Shown here in pieces: positions 1 through 7,421 of a stretch of DNA of 25,714 bases. The stretch's first letter is position 1; the number at the start of each line of letters is the position of its first letter. This DNA is from JAFGVL01 sp031553685 (lineage in GTDB: Bacteria; Bacteroidota; Bacteroidia; Bacteroidales; Paludibacteraceae). The notes below the pieces were generated by a model. The model was not told the DNA's origin, did not search any database, and saw only the letters and a program-made list of their open reading frames with translations. The translations under genes and the position numbers were made by a program. Where the stretch lies: positions 1 through 25,714 of the forward strand of contig JAVBLE010000062.1 of NCBI GenBank assembly GCA_031553685.1. The letters run 5' to 3'.

Positions 1-209
1 CTGAAATATGATGGGCATGTAGATCATTTTTACATCTATGATTTATTAATCTTGAATCATATTGCTTAAATTTAAGCCGCGGCACGCCACGGCTCTACGG
101 CAATAATGGTGTGCTATAGTCTATGGTACCTTTTGTCATTATCTTTTGTTTGAACCTTTAATCTATATTCGACATGACGCCCCTTTATTATACTTTGAAC
201 TTAATTTAG
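1..209. other. left-edge intergenic stretch, no gene seen
   Basis: No convincing coding frame is visible. It contains a perfect 12-bp palindrome (CTTAAATTTAAG, 65-76) running into the GC-rich palindrome GCCGCGGC (76-83) and the near-copy GCCACGGC (86-93). The 9-mer GCGGCACGC (79-87) recurs at 25618-25626 near the other end of the window. This looks like part of a dispersed repeat, and contigs often break in such repeats. No clear promoter for the next gene was found. Confidence 0.5.
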
Positions 210-980
210 ATGCTTAGTAAAAATAAAATAAAAGAACTAACACGCTATCAATTAAAAAAATACCGTGACGAGGACGCAGTGTTTACTGCCGAAGGCACTA
301 AATTGGTTAGCGAATTGTTGCGTGTTTTCGAATGTAAAACATTGGTAGCAACCACAGAATGGATCGCTACCCACAAGCCTAAAGCCAATGAAATTATTGA
401 AGCAAATGAGGCTGAATTAAAAAAAATATCATTGCTTAAGACGCCTCAACAGGTATTTGGCGTATTTGCGCAGCCATCGTTCGTTTTTCCTGAAAATAAA
501 GAATTAACCGGATTATCGTTGGCTTTGGACGATATACAAGACCCGGGCAATATGGGCACTATCCTGCGCATTGCCGATTGGTTTGGTGTAGAAGCCGTGT
601 TTTGTTCACCCCATTGCGCCGATATTTTCAATCCGAAAACGGTGCAGGCTACGATGGGTGCTATTGCACGGGTAAAGGTGTTTAAGGCAGATTTGCCTGC
701 GTTTTTATCTATACAAAAAAAGAAAAATACGCCTGTGTTTGGAACATTCTTAGACGGAAAGAACATTTATACCGAAACCCTGCCGCAAAGAGGCATTATC
801 GTAATGGGCAACGAAGGCAGCGGCATTAGTCCCGAAGTGGAAGCACAAATTACCAACCGCCTCTTTATCCCCAATTATCCGCAGGGTGAAACTACTTCCG
901 AATCGCTCAATGTGGCGGTGGCTACGGCGATTACTTGTGCGGAGTTTCGGCGGAGGATTAGCCCAATGTCATTAAATTAA
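210..980 (+). CDS. TrmH/SpoU-family RNA 2'-O-methyltransferase
   Basis: This 256-aa protein is a SPOUT-superfamily enzyme that transfers a methyl group from S-adenosylmethionine to a ribose 2'-OH of rRNA or tRNA in the cytoplasm. All three SpoU motifs are visible: motif 1 DDIQDPGNMGTILR (about 107-120, with conserved N114 and R120), motif 2 GNEGSGIS (200-207, E202) and motif 3 ESLNVAVATA (231-240, N234). These form the knotted SAM-binding and catalytic domain. The first ~95 residues resemble the small substrate-binding domain of RlmB-type enzymes, and the length is normal for the family. The substrate nucleotide cannot be told from sequence, so I give no symbol. The ATG at 210 is the first good start. 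It appears to be monocistronic, followed by a repeat-rich spacer. Confidence 0.93.
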   Translation: MLSKNKIKELTRYQLKKYRDEDAVFTAEGTKLVSELLRVFECKTLVATTEWIATHKPKANEIIEANEAELKKISLLKTPQQVFGVFAQPSFVFPENKELTGLSLALDDIQDPGNMGTILRIADWFGVEAVFCSPHCADIFNPKTVQATMGAIARVKVFKADLPAFLSIQKKKNTPVFGTFLDGKNIYTETLPQRGIIVMGNEGSGISPEVEAQITNRLFIPNYPQGETTSESLNVAVATAITCAEFRRRISPMSLN

Positions 981-986
981 AGATTT

Positions 987-1012
987 CGTCATTGCGGGCT
1001 TGACCCCCAATC
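987..1012. repeat. dispersed repeat fragment (CGTCATTGCGGGC type)
   Basis: The 3' flank of the methyltransferase gene carries CGTCATTGCGGG, closely matching the arm CGTCATTGCGAGG of the palindrome at 9190-9253. Only one arm is obvious here. It is probably a degenerate or half copy of the same kind of intergenic element. Confidence 0.45.
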
Positions 1013-1180
1013 TTAAACACACTCTCCCACTCTTGCGCAATCCTGCTATATTGTTGCGCGCGCTTCTGCCAACCGCCCGCTTATCCCTGCTAAAAAGCAA
1101 CGGGCATTGCCCCGGCATACTTTTCCTCCTATCTGCTTTAAATAGATAAAAATGCAGTATATAGTTGGATAAATGAATGT

Positions 1181-1369
1181 TTTGTTTCGAGGAACGGAAT
1201 ATTTGTTCCTCGAAACGAAAAATAAGTTTCAAGAAGTTGTTTATCTGTTTCAAGATTTAGTATATTTGTTTCAAAATACATATTTTTTGTATCTTGGAAT
1301 GATTTATTTGTATCCTGATACCTATATTCCGTATCAGGATATATATTATTTGTATCGAGATACAGAAGT
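1181..1369. repeat. 21-bp tandem array of nine palindromic units
   Basis: Nine consecutive units of exactly 21 bp start at 1181, 1202, 1223, 1244, 1265, 1286, 1307, 1328 and 1349. Most begin TTTG, and each carries a 12-bp core at unit positions 4-15. The cores are GTTTCGAGGAAC, GTTCCTCGAAAC, GTTTCAAGAAGT, GTTTCAAGATTT, GTTTCAAAATAC, GTATCTTGGAAT, GTATCCTGATAC, GTATCAGGATAT and GTATCGAGATAC. The consensus is the palindrome GTWTCNNGAWAC. Core 2 is the exact reverse complement of core 1, and cores 7 and 9 have perfect outer arms. The array ends 7 bp before the promoter proposed for the gene at 1434. Because 21 is a multiple of 3, a 73-aa heptad-repeat frame (1173-1394) runs through it; I treat that as incidental. 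Candidate roles are a multi-site operator or a structural minisatellite. Confidence 0.85.
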
Positions 1370-1375
1370 TATTTT

Positions 1376-1407
1376 ATTGCTTATTAAAGATTAATATACT
1401 ACATTTG
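1376..1407 (+). promoter_or_regulatory. Bacteroidota-type promoter for the 219-aa gene
   Basis: The -7 box TACATTTG (1400-1407) fits TAnnTTTG. ATTG at 1376-1379 lies 20 bp upstream as an imperfect -33 box. The gene's ATG is at 1434, leaving a leader of about 20 nt. The 21-bp array ends immediately upstream, where an activator would normally bind. Confidence 0.6.
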
Positions 1408-1433
1408 GACTTTACTATTTAAATCACAAAATT

Positions 1434-2093
1434 ATGGCAGATTATATTCCTCGCTCAGATGCGAAGTTTAACAACTGGGCAAAATCTCTGGTAGAAGGAG
1501 TGAGCGAAAACCTCGACGCGTGGGGCATCGGCAAAGAGGCGTTTGAACCCTTGGAACTTGCTTTGTCCGAATGGGAAAAATGGTATGCAGTGGCTGCTAT
1601 CCGGCAAACGCGCACAATGGGCGATGTGCTGATGAAAAACGAGTCGCGGGCAGCATTCCTCGATTTGGCGCGCCCGTTTGTACGCCAATATTTGGCATTT
1701 AATGACCGGATTAGCAATTCGGAGCGTACACTTATCGGAGTAACGGTGCGCTCGGGGTCGCACGCCAAAAATCCGGTGCCGCATTCTTCGCCGTTTCTAC
1801 AGATCGACTTTTCGCAACCTCACCGGCATTCCATTTATTTTAAAGACCACAATACGCTACGCAAAGCGAAGCCGCAAGGAGTGTTTGCCTGCGAAATATG
1901 GATGAGCATGGACCCCACTGCGGCAAACGACGATAGTGTGTGGCATTTTGTGGGGATGGCTACGCGCCCGCCTTTTATTGCCTCCTATGATTTTAACCAG
2001 AGCGGCAAACGGGTGTATTACAAGGCTTGCTGGATAAACACGCGCGGAAAGCGTGGCAGTTGGAGTACGGTGTCGGAGGCAGTGATCGGGTAG
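1434..2093 (+). CDS. unknown 219-aa protein, helical N-half and beta-sandwich-like C-half
   Basis: I do not recognise a named function. It resembles a group of Bacteroidota hypothetical proteins that begin MADYIP..D..F..W. Residues about 8-100 look mainly alpha-helical (several amphipathic stretches, tryptophans at 15, 30, 47 and 50). Residues about 118-217 look like a beta-strand domain ending YYKACWINTRGKRGSWS (195-211), similar to the edge of fibronectin-type folds. There is no signal peptide or membrane segment, so a cytoplasmic location is likely. It stands alone behind its own promoter, downstream of the 21-bp array, which makes it the likely target of any regulator of that array. The coding region is richer in G and C than the flanking spacers. 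Confidence 0.75.
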   Translation: MADYIPRSDAKFNNWAKSLVEGVSENLDAWGIGKEAFEPLELALSEWEKWYAVAAIRQTRTMGDVLMKNESRAAFLDLARPFVRQYLAFNDRISNSERTLIGVTVRSGSHAKNPVPHSSPFLQIDFSQPHRHSIYFKDHNTLRKAKPQGVFACEIWMSMDPTAANDDSVWHFVGMATRPPFIASYDFNQSGKRVYYKACWINTRGKRGSWSTVSEAVIG

Positions 2094-2271
2094 CTTCGAT
2101 GCTTCAGCGTTGACGCCCTGCCGGCTGGATATCGAGGGTGTCTGGCAATATTGTTTTTCTTTTAGAGAATAGAAATTGAGCCTTTGAGAATTACTATTTA
2201 AAATTAATCTTTATGTATATCCGCTTTTAGCACAATGCTCATTCAAACTAAAAGCTACGCTTTATGTACTA

Positions 2272-2348
2272 AAAACGCTAAGTCGCTAAGTCGCAACGAC
2301 GCAAAGAAAAAATCTTAGCGTCTTCGTGTCATTGCGTCTTCGCGTTTT
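2272..2348. repeat. imperfect 35-bp inverted repeat (ACGCAAAG / CTTAGCG family)
   Basis: Arms 2272-2306 and 2314-2348 match as reverse complements at 26 of 35 positions around a 7-nt loop. Both are built of short units such as CGCTAAG and ACGCAAAG. A sister element lies at 16827-16902. It sits in the 313-bp spacer between the unknown gene and aroB; nothing else gene-like is seen in that spacer. Confidence 0.65.
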
Positions 2349-2351
2349 ATT

Positions 2352-2392
2352 ATAAAAAGACGAATCTCCTTTTTCACAAGAGTAAAAGAGAT
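2352..2392 (-). terminator. possible terminator of aroB
   Basis: Read on the minus strand, ATCTCTTTT pairs imperfectly with AAAAAGGAGAT (2364-2392 on the plus strand), followed by a short T-rich run (2352-2360). The stem is bulged, so this is tentative. Confidence 0.4.
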
Positions 2393-2406
2393 GTTTCAAA
2401 AAAAAA

Positions 2407-3459
2407 TTACATTTCTTGATAAAAATCCAACGCCTCAAAAATCAGTTTCTTATCTGCATTTTGATTGATATGAATATCGCCGATATTTTTCAATAATGTA
2501 AAATTAATTTCCTGCGCATCGTTTTTTTTATCGTGTGTCATAAATTCGAACAAACGGTCGTAATTTTTGCACGAAATAAAGTACGAACCATACGCGTTTT
2601 TAATCAGTGAAACGGCTTGCATAAGTGTTTCTTTGGGGAAACCGAGCAATTTGTGTGATAAATACAATTCGCAAATCATACCCCACGCAACGGCGTATCC
2701 GTGCAATACCGGTTTGCCAGTCTCATGCGAGAAACTCTCGAACGCATGCCCAACTGTATGCCCGAAGTTCAAGGCTTTCCGGATATTTTGCTCTGTCGGG
2801 TCTTGTGCTACAATGTGTTCTTTCACCGCAATTGAACCTGCCAGAAGCGGTTTTAATTCATTCAAATCGAATTTCTCCAAATCAAAATGGAGAATTTTTC
2901 GCCAATCGTCCGGCGTGCTTATCAAGGCATGTTTAATCATTTCGGCAAAGCCCGAAAGGAGATTTTTAGCGTCTAATGTGGCAAAAAACGAAGTTTCGAT
3001 AAGCACTGCCTCCGCAGGATTTATCACACCAATTTCGTTTTTTAATCCGTTGAAATTAATCCCTGTTTTTCCGCCAACAGCAGCGTCTACTGCACCAAGC
3101 AATGTGGTAGGGATGTTAAAATAACGCATGCCGCGTTTAAAAGTGGATGCAGCAAAACCGCCCAAATCGGTAAGCATACCGCCGCCAACATTGATAAGCA
3201 ACGATTTGCGAGTAGCTCCGTTCGTACTCAAAAACTGCCAGACGGAAGCCAAAGCCTCCAATGTTTTATGCTCGTCGCCGGCTGTGATGACGAAGATTTT
3301 TGCTTCCTTCAGTTTTGTGCATTGTGCGATTATCGGCAAGCATTGTTTTTTTGTATTTTCATCAAAAAGGATAAAAATACTGTTGCCCGGCTGGTTGCCG
3401 ATTATTTGTGTCAGGTCGGGAATAAAATCCTGGCAGATAATTATTTGTTGGGTAATCAT
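2407..3459 (-). CDS. aroB: 3-dehydroquinate synthase
   Basis: This 350-aa cytoplasmic enzyme converts 3-deoxy-arabino-heptulosonate 7-phosphate to 3-dehydroquinate, the second step of the shikimate pathway, using NAD and a divalent metal. Visible family features are the NAD-binding GGGMLTDLGGF (92-102), IPTTLLGAVDAAVGGKTGIN (116-135), and the probable metal ligands E173 (GFAEMIKHAL), H234/H238 (FGHTVGHAFE) and H253 (LHGYAVAWGM). The usual HGE motif is HGY here, which I believe is common in Bacteroidota. Length is normal. The ATG at 3459 is preceded by a textbook promoter. aroQ, the next enzyme of the pathway, lies about 8 kb away in the same orientation but in a separate transcription unit. 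Confidence 0.96.
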   Translation of the reverse strand: MITQQIIICQDFIPDLTQIIGNQPGNSIFILFDENTKKQCLPIIAQCTKLKEAKIFVITAGDEHKTLEALASVWQFLSTNGATRKSLLINVGGGMLTDLGGFAASTFKRGMRYFNIPTTLLGAVDAAVGGKTGINFNGLKNEIGVINPAEAVLIETSFFATLDAKNLLSGFAEMIKHALISTPDDWRKILHFDLEKFDLNELKPLLAGSIAVKEHIVAQDPTEQNIRKALNFGHTVGHAFESFSHETGKPVLHGYAVAWGMICELYLSHKLLGFPKETLMQAVSLIKNAYGSYFISCKNYDRLFEFMTHDKKNDAQEINFTLLKNIGDIHINQNADKKLIFEALDFYQEM

Positions 3460-3484
3460 TGTGTCGAGGTTGAATTTTTCAACA

Positions 3485-3515
3485 CAAAATTAGACATTCG
3501 GGCGGTATATGCAAA
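3485..3515 (-). promoter_or_regulatory. promoter of aroB (TTTG-N19-TAATTTTG)
   Basis: On the minus strand a -33 TTTG (3512-3515) and a -7 TAATTTTG (3485-3492) are separated by exactly 19 bp, the consensus for the Bacteroidota primary sigma factor. The aroB ATG (3459) follows with a leader of about 20 nt. Confidence 0.82.
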
Positions 3516-3538
3516 ATATTGGTAGCAGGGAGGACTGG

Positions 3539-3566
3539 AAAAACAAAAGGAGCTATAAAAGCCCCT
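3539..3566 (-). terminator. intrinsic terminator after the 91-aa peptide genes
   Basis: On the minus strand AGGGGC (3561-3566) pairs with GCTCCT (3548-3553; one G-U pair) around a 7-nt loop, followed by TTTTGTTTTT. It lies 44 bp downstream of the stop of the gene at 3610-3885. Confidence 0.6.
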
Positions 3567-3609
3567 CCTGTCCCAATTTAAATTATGAAAAGTACTGATA
3601 ACAGTTTTT

Positions 3610-3885
3610 TTAGAATGTGCGTGCCCACATCGACCCGCTTGATTTGTATTTTTTCGCAGGTTTGGCTGGTTCGTTTGCAGCTTCGGATTTTGGACAGCTT
3701 TGTGTGTTTTTGTTTGCTTCGGCGTAAGTAGTCGTTGTAGCTGTTTCTCTTTCGTAAGAGAAATTAGCGCTGATTTGTTTTTCGGCATCCATGCTGGCAG
3801 GCGATACGGTTTTCACTTCTTTTTGAGCGTTGATGGCTACAGAAACAGATACGATTAAAGCGATGGTTAAAGCAATTTTTTTCAT
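3610..3885 (-). CDS. secreted 91-aa peptide of unknown function, copy 1
   Basis: The start is taken as the MKK codon at 3885 because it opens a clear Sec signal peptide (about residues 1-20, ending AINA before QKEV); the frame is open further upstream but not plausibly translated. The mature ~71-residue part is polar and probably unstructured, with a single Cys, a TTTTY run and a C-terminal GSMWARTF. It is likely exported to the periplasm or beyond. It aligns without gaps to the neighbouring gene at 3978-4253 with 14 substitutions in 91 residues, so the two arose by tandem duplication. No T9SS sorting domain or known domain is visible, and I assign no function. Confidence 0.75.
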   Translation of the reverse strand: MKKIALTIALIVSVSVAINAQKEVKTVSPASMDAEKQISANFSYERETATTTTYAEANKNTQSCPKSEAANEPAKPAKKYKSSGSMWARTF

Positions 3886-3977
3886 GGTTTTATTTTTTTG
3901 TTTTTTGATTGATTGTTTATTTGGCAAAAAAGTAATTTAATTCTTAAATTGAGATAAAAAATATATGGGAAATTTAA

Positions 3978-4253
3978 TTAGAATGTGCGTGCCCACATCG
4001 ACCCGTTTGGTTTGTATTTTTTTTCAGGTTTAGCTTGTTCGTTTGTAGCTTCGGATTTTGAACAGCTTTGTGTGTTTTTGTTTGCTTCGGCGTAAGTAGT
4101 TGTTGTGGTAGTTTCTTTTCCGTAAGAGAAATTAGCGCTGATTTGTTTTTCGGCATCCATGCTGGCAGACGATACGGCTTTCACTTCTTTTTGAGCGTTG
4201 ATGGCTACAGAAACAGATACGATTAAAGCGGCAGTTAAAACTAATTTTTTCAT
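3978..4253 (-). CDS. secreted 91-aa peptide of unknown function, copy 2
   Basis: This is a tandem paralogue of the 3610-3885 gene: the same length, a signal peptide at 1-20, and the same ending GSMWARTF. Substitutions cluster in the signal peptide (residues 4, 5, 8) and in the Lys/Pro/Ala-rich segment near the C-terminus, while the central DAEKQISANFSY and YAEANKNTQSC segments are unchanged. Even the nucleotide sequence is very similar over the coding region. It lies upstream in transcription order, 92 bp from copy 1, so both may share one transcript from the promoter near 4328. Function unknown. Confidence 0.75.
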   Translation of the reverse strand: MKKLVLTAALIVSVSVAINAQKEVKAVSSASMDAEKQISANFSYGKETTTTTTYAEANKNTQSCSKSEATNEQAKPEKKYKPNGSMWARTF

Positions 4254-4327
4254 GGTTTTGTTTTTTTAATTTGTTGTTGTTATTGTTTTGTTTGTTTTCC
4301 TGAGATGTTTTTCTTATTTTGACGGTG

Positions 4328-4335
4328 CAAAGATA
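4328..4335 (-). promoter_or_regulatory. -7 box for the 91-aa peptide genes
   Basis: The minus strand reads TATCTTTG, matching TAnnTTTG. The nearest upstream TTTG (4352-4355) is 16 bp away rather than 19. The leader to the ATG at 4253 would be about 70 nt. Confidence 0.5.
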
Positions 4336-4432
4336 TAATCAAAAAAGCATTCAAATACTTAATTGACTTATAAAAAATGTTAACTGGTAACGAAATACTT
4401 GTTATTTAACATCTACAAGCAATTTCTTTTAA

Positions 4433-4477
4433 AACAAAATGGTTATATTTATCTGTATTTGAGATAGATATAACCAT
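4433..4477 (-). terminator. strong intrinsic terminator of the kinase-porZ-cyclo-ligase operon
   Basis: Arms 4439-4454 and 4462-4477 pair at 15 of 16 positions around a 7-nt loop. On the minus strand the stem is followed by a T-rich run (TTTTGTTTTAAAAG). It lies 43 bp past the stop codon at 4520. The rest of the 266-bp gap at 4254-4519 holds only the peptide-gene promoter. Confidence 0.75.
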
Positions 4478-4519
4478 TGGCAATAAAATGCCATGAGGAA
4501 GATATTTTTGAAGTCTTGA

Positions 4520-5053
4520 TTAGTCGGAGATAATTTGATCCATTTTTATATCAAAATCCTCGGTTGGGATGCTATTGATTAATTGAAAATCGAAACAAAT
4601 ACCTATCTTATATCCATCAAAACCGGCTAAGAATTTATCATAAAACCCTTTTCCGCGACCTAAACGGTTACCTTCCGAGTTGAATGCAACACCGGGAATA
4701 ATGGCAAGATCGGCAGGCAAAGTGTGGCAATCGGTGCAAGGCTCTGAAATGCAGAATGCTCCCTCTCGTAAATCTTCGTGGCAAGTAAACCGGCGAATTT
4801 CCAATTTATTATTCTTAATGGCTGGCAACAAAATGGTTTTATGCGGAGTCCATTTCACTGCAAAATCATGTGTGAAAACTTCATCGGGCAACGACCAGTA
4901 AACTAAAACGGTATTGGCTTGTTTGAAAACATCAAGCGATTCGACAACCGATAAGATTGTGTTTGATTTTTGCTTTAATTCGTGTGCGGTATATTGTTTT
5001 TGAAGTTCTTTTATTTGCCGTCGAATATTTGCTTTTTCTTTATGAATGGACAT
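4520..5053 (-). CDS. 5-formyltetrahydrofolate cyclo-ligase
   Basis: This 177-aa cytoplasmic enzyme uses ATP to convert 5-formyltetrahydrofolate to 5,10-methenyltetrahydrofolate, returning a storage or inhibitory form to one-carbon metabolism. The family signature IIPGVAFNSEGNRLGRGKG (about 118-136) followed by FYDKFL is clear and holds the ATP-phosphate-binding loop. Conserved YWSLPDE (52-58) lies in the substrate pocket. The N-terminal KANIRRQIKELQ is the usual basic helix. Length is normal. Its ATG directly abuts the porZ stop codon (TAA-ATG), so the two genes are translationally linked and share a transcript; there is no obvious functional connection to secretion. Confidence 0.95.
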   Translation of the reverse strand: MSIHKEKANIRRQIKELQKQYTAHELKQKSNTILSVVESLDVFKQANTVLVYWSLPDEVFTHDFAVKWTPHKTILLPAIKNNKLEIRRFTCHEDLREGAFCISEPCTDCHTLPADLAIIPGVAFNSEGNRLGRGKGFYDKFLAGFDGYKIGICFDFQLINSIPTEDFDIKMDQIISD

Positions 5054-7402
5054 TTACTTCACAATTAGAAATTTACCTATGGTAGTTTCTGTTTCGCCTG
5101 AACTGTTTTTGGCAGCTGCCATTACAAAATATACACCGGAAGCAGCGCGTTTACCGTTTTTAGTAATTCCATTCCAAGTAGCCATGCCACCGTTTGAGGT
5201 GGTTTCATACACAATATGACCTGCCATATCGGTTACTTTTACGCTTGAGTCGGTCATAAATCCGGTAAAGGTAATTGCTCCTTGAAAGTTTTCCCGGACA
5301 GGATTTGGGTATATTGATAAGGTTTCGAGTGTTTTTTTGCCTTCGCTGGAATCACTTTTATAGGAAATCAAGCCTAAATTGGTGGCAAAAAATACTTCGC
5401 CGGTACTTTCATCAATATCTATAGATAGAATACTGTTGGATAAAAGAGGACTATTTTCGGCTGTAAAATGCTGAATGGTTTCCAAGCCATCGGCTGATAC
5501 CAGATATGCTCCCGATGTTTTTGTGCCAATCCATTTGCGATTGCTTCCATCTACTGCAATTGTTTTGACTGCAACTCCGTTGAGCAAATAATCTGCAAAT
5601 CCACTTCCATCATTACGGGTTATTTTAGGGCGATTTACGGTGTAATCACTGTTGAACACATTATTGATGTTTTTAAAAATAATGGGTCCCATATCTGTCC
5701 CTGCCCAAACATTGTTGTCTTTGTCCTGAACTAAACAGCCGGTTGGACATGTGGAGATATTTTCTCCATCCTGGTCGGTTACAGATATAAATAAGCGTTT
5801 TGTATGTGTGCTTGGGGCTGAGGGGTTGTTGTTATCATTCAGAACAAATATTCCTCCGTTTTGGGTGCCGGAATTCACAAGATTCAACCATTTATAATTG
5901 TTATTTGTAATCAGAATATTGTCAAATGATTCATGATTCTTTAATTCAGCATAGGCTAATCCTGTCCAAACGCCTGTATTTGACATAACCTTAATACAAT
6001 TATCAATTATCATATTATTTATCCATAATGAACCGTTTTTATCAAAGACAGCCCCGTCTGTATTATTGTAATCCCCCGGAATAACTTTTGCCGGGTCTAA
6101 AACTACTTCAATCGGACTATTACATTGATTGTATCGTTTCACACAGACATCGTTTTTAAATTCGTACATGCCTTCGCGCCATGAGGTTACAAAGTAATGC
6201 TTTGTATCATTCGGGTCGATGCCTATTTGAGTAAGCCCAATGAATTGATATTTATAGGTTTTGCACCCAATATCATTTGGATCTGTGAGATTTACATCTT
6301 TTCGAGTAATATTTTTCCAGGAATTATTTTCAAGTATCATAATCGCTCCTTCTCTGTCTTGATCGAAAATATCGCGAGGAGCTCCGGTTAATGCAAACAT
6401 TCGATTGCCTTGTCTCCTCAATGTGAAGATTTTATTCGTATAAGGTCCTTCCGGTTTAAAGCTATTGATAACCTGACCGTCTTTTAAAGTTTGTAACCCA
6501 TTCGCGTTCCCTGCAATCCAATAAGTTTTAGTTTGATTGTTATAAACAGCATCTTTTAGATAAATATTCGTAATTTGTTCCAATGCCATATTATTATCAT
6601 ATCGCCAAATAGAATTTTCGGAATAGAGAATTAAATTATTATCCGAAATATGCATCCCTGTAATTCCGTTATTGAAGTTATTATTCCAGTTTTGAGCATC
6701 GTTTGATGATTGTACATCGCCATTATTTTTCAATAAAAACAATTGATTATTAAACGATAGCAATTGCTTGTTACCGCCACTCATTGGACGAAATTTCCAA
6801 TTATTATAATCGGCCAGGAATTTACTGCCGGTTAAAGCCGAGTACATTCCATCTTGTGTAATGGCATAAATCGAATCCTTCAAAAAAGCAGTTGATAATA
6901 CATTAACATAAGAGCTATTATTTCCAATGATGTAAGTGTCGGTTACTTCCCTCTTATTCATATCAATGACAACAATGCCTACTCCACACGAGATATAAGC
7001 ATATTGAGCATTAAAACAAATATCATTAGGCACTTTGATGCTTGTAACGGCTTTGTTTTTAAAATCGGGGATATTGTAAAAATCATCGTCTTTGATTAAA
7101 TCAATATTTCCATTCAGATATGCCACAAGCAGCTGTGATGATTGTGTATCGTAATTCATGCAGACAATGCCAAGGTCGCTTAATCCATTTATCTTTGAAT
7201 ATGTATCAATAACTCCATCGTCTTTTTCGACCGAAAATAACGCACCATCACTTATTGCAAACACTTTATCACCTGCCTGCTCTACTTTAGACACTTCGTT
7301 GTATGCAAAATGGGTACGCCACCCTCCCATCGGTACTTGTGCCGACACAGCCAATGTCAGGGATAACAATAATAATGTTGGAACAATTAATTTGAACTTC
7401 AT
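5054..7402 (-). CDS. porZ: PorZ-like type IX secretion component with beta-propeller domains
   Basis: This 782-aa exported protein starts at the ATG at 7402, which opens a Sec signal peptide (MKFKLIV... ending VSAQ); a TTG 15 bp upstream is less likely. Following it, MGGWRTHFAYNEVSKV begins the PorZ N-terminal beta-propeller-like domain, and repeated Trp/Gly-rich strands resemble two propellers like those of hybrid two-component sensors. The C-terminus (about 700-782) is a type IX sorting domain: SIYPNPVRENF, VTDMAGHIVYE, NGKRAASGVYFV, GKFLIVK. In Porphyromonas gingivalis PorZ works with PorU, PorV and PorQ at the cell surface to process and anchor T9SS cargo, and length there is similar. It is followed by the cyclo-ligase and preceded by the kinase by 19 bp. 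The organism should therefore carry a T9SS. Confidence 0.9.
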   Translation of the reverse strand: MKFKLIVPTLLLLSLTLAVSAQVPMGGWRTHFAYNEVSKVEQAGDKVFAISDGALFSVEKDDGVIDTYSKINGLSDLGIVCMNYDTQSSQLLVAYLNGNIDLIKDDDFYNIPDFKNKAVTSIKVPNDICFNAQYAYISCGVGIVVIDMNKREVTDTYIIGNNSSYVNVLSTAFLKDSIYAITQDGMYSALTGSKFLADYNNWKFRPMSGGNKQLLSFNNQLFLLKNNGDVQSSNDAQNWNNNFNNGITGMHISDNNLILYSENSIWRYDNNMALEQITNIYLKDAVYNNQTKTYWIAGNANGLQTLKDGQVINSFKPEGPYTNKIFTLRRQGNRMFALTGAPRDIFDQDREGAIMILENNSWKNITRKDVNLTDPNDIGCKTYKYQFIGLTQIGIDPNDTKHYFVTSWREGMYEFKNDVCVKRYNQCNSPIEVVLDPAKVIPGDYNNTDGAVFDKNGSLWINNMIIDNCIKVMSNTGVWTGLAYAELKNHESFDNILITNNNYKWLNLVNSGTQNGGIFVLNDNNNPSAPSTHTKRLFISVTDQDGENISTCPTGCLVQDKDNNVWAGTDMGPIIFKNINNVFNSDYTVNRPKITRNDGSGFADYLLNGVAVKTIAVDGSNRKWIGTKTSGAYLVSADGLETIQHFTAENSPLLSNSILSIDIDESTGEVFFATNLGLISYKSDSSEGKKTLETLSIYPNPVRENFQGAITFTGFMTDSSVKVTDMAGHIVYETTSNGGMATWNGITKNGKRAASGVYFVMAAAKNSSGETETTIGKFLIVK

Positions 7403-7421
7403 ATTTTCAATTTTCAAATGA

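Noticed and set aside
1181..1369. CRISPR array
   Set aside because: Units are contiguous 21-bp repeats without 30-40 bp unique spacers, and no cas genes are present.
1173..1394. 73-aa reading frame with heptad repeats (YLF..T pattern)
   Set aside because: It simply reads through the 21-bp array, whose period is a multiple of three. Composition is extreme and there is no ribosome-binding or domain evidence. The palindromic structure explains the conservation better.
3456..3788. 110-aa minus-strand frame, and a similar 60-aa frame at 3974-4156
   Set aside because: These overlap the duplicated 91-aa peptides on the same strand in another frame. Their mutual similarity follows from the DNA duplication, and they lack a signal peptide or a start context.
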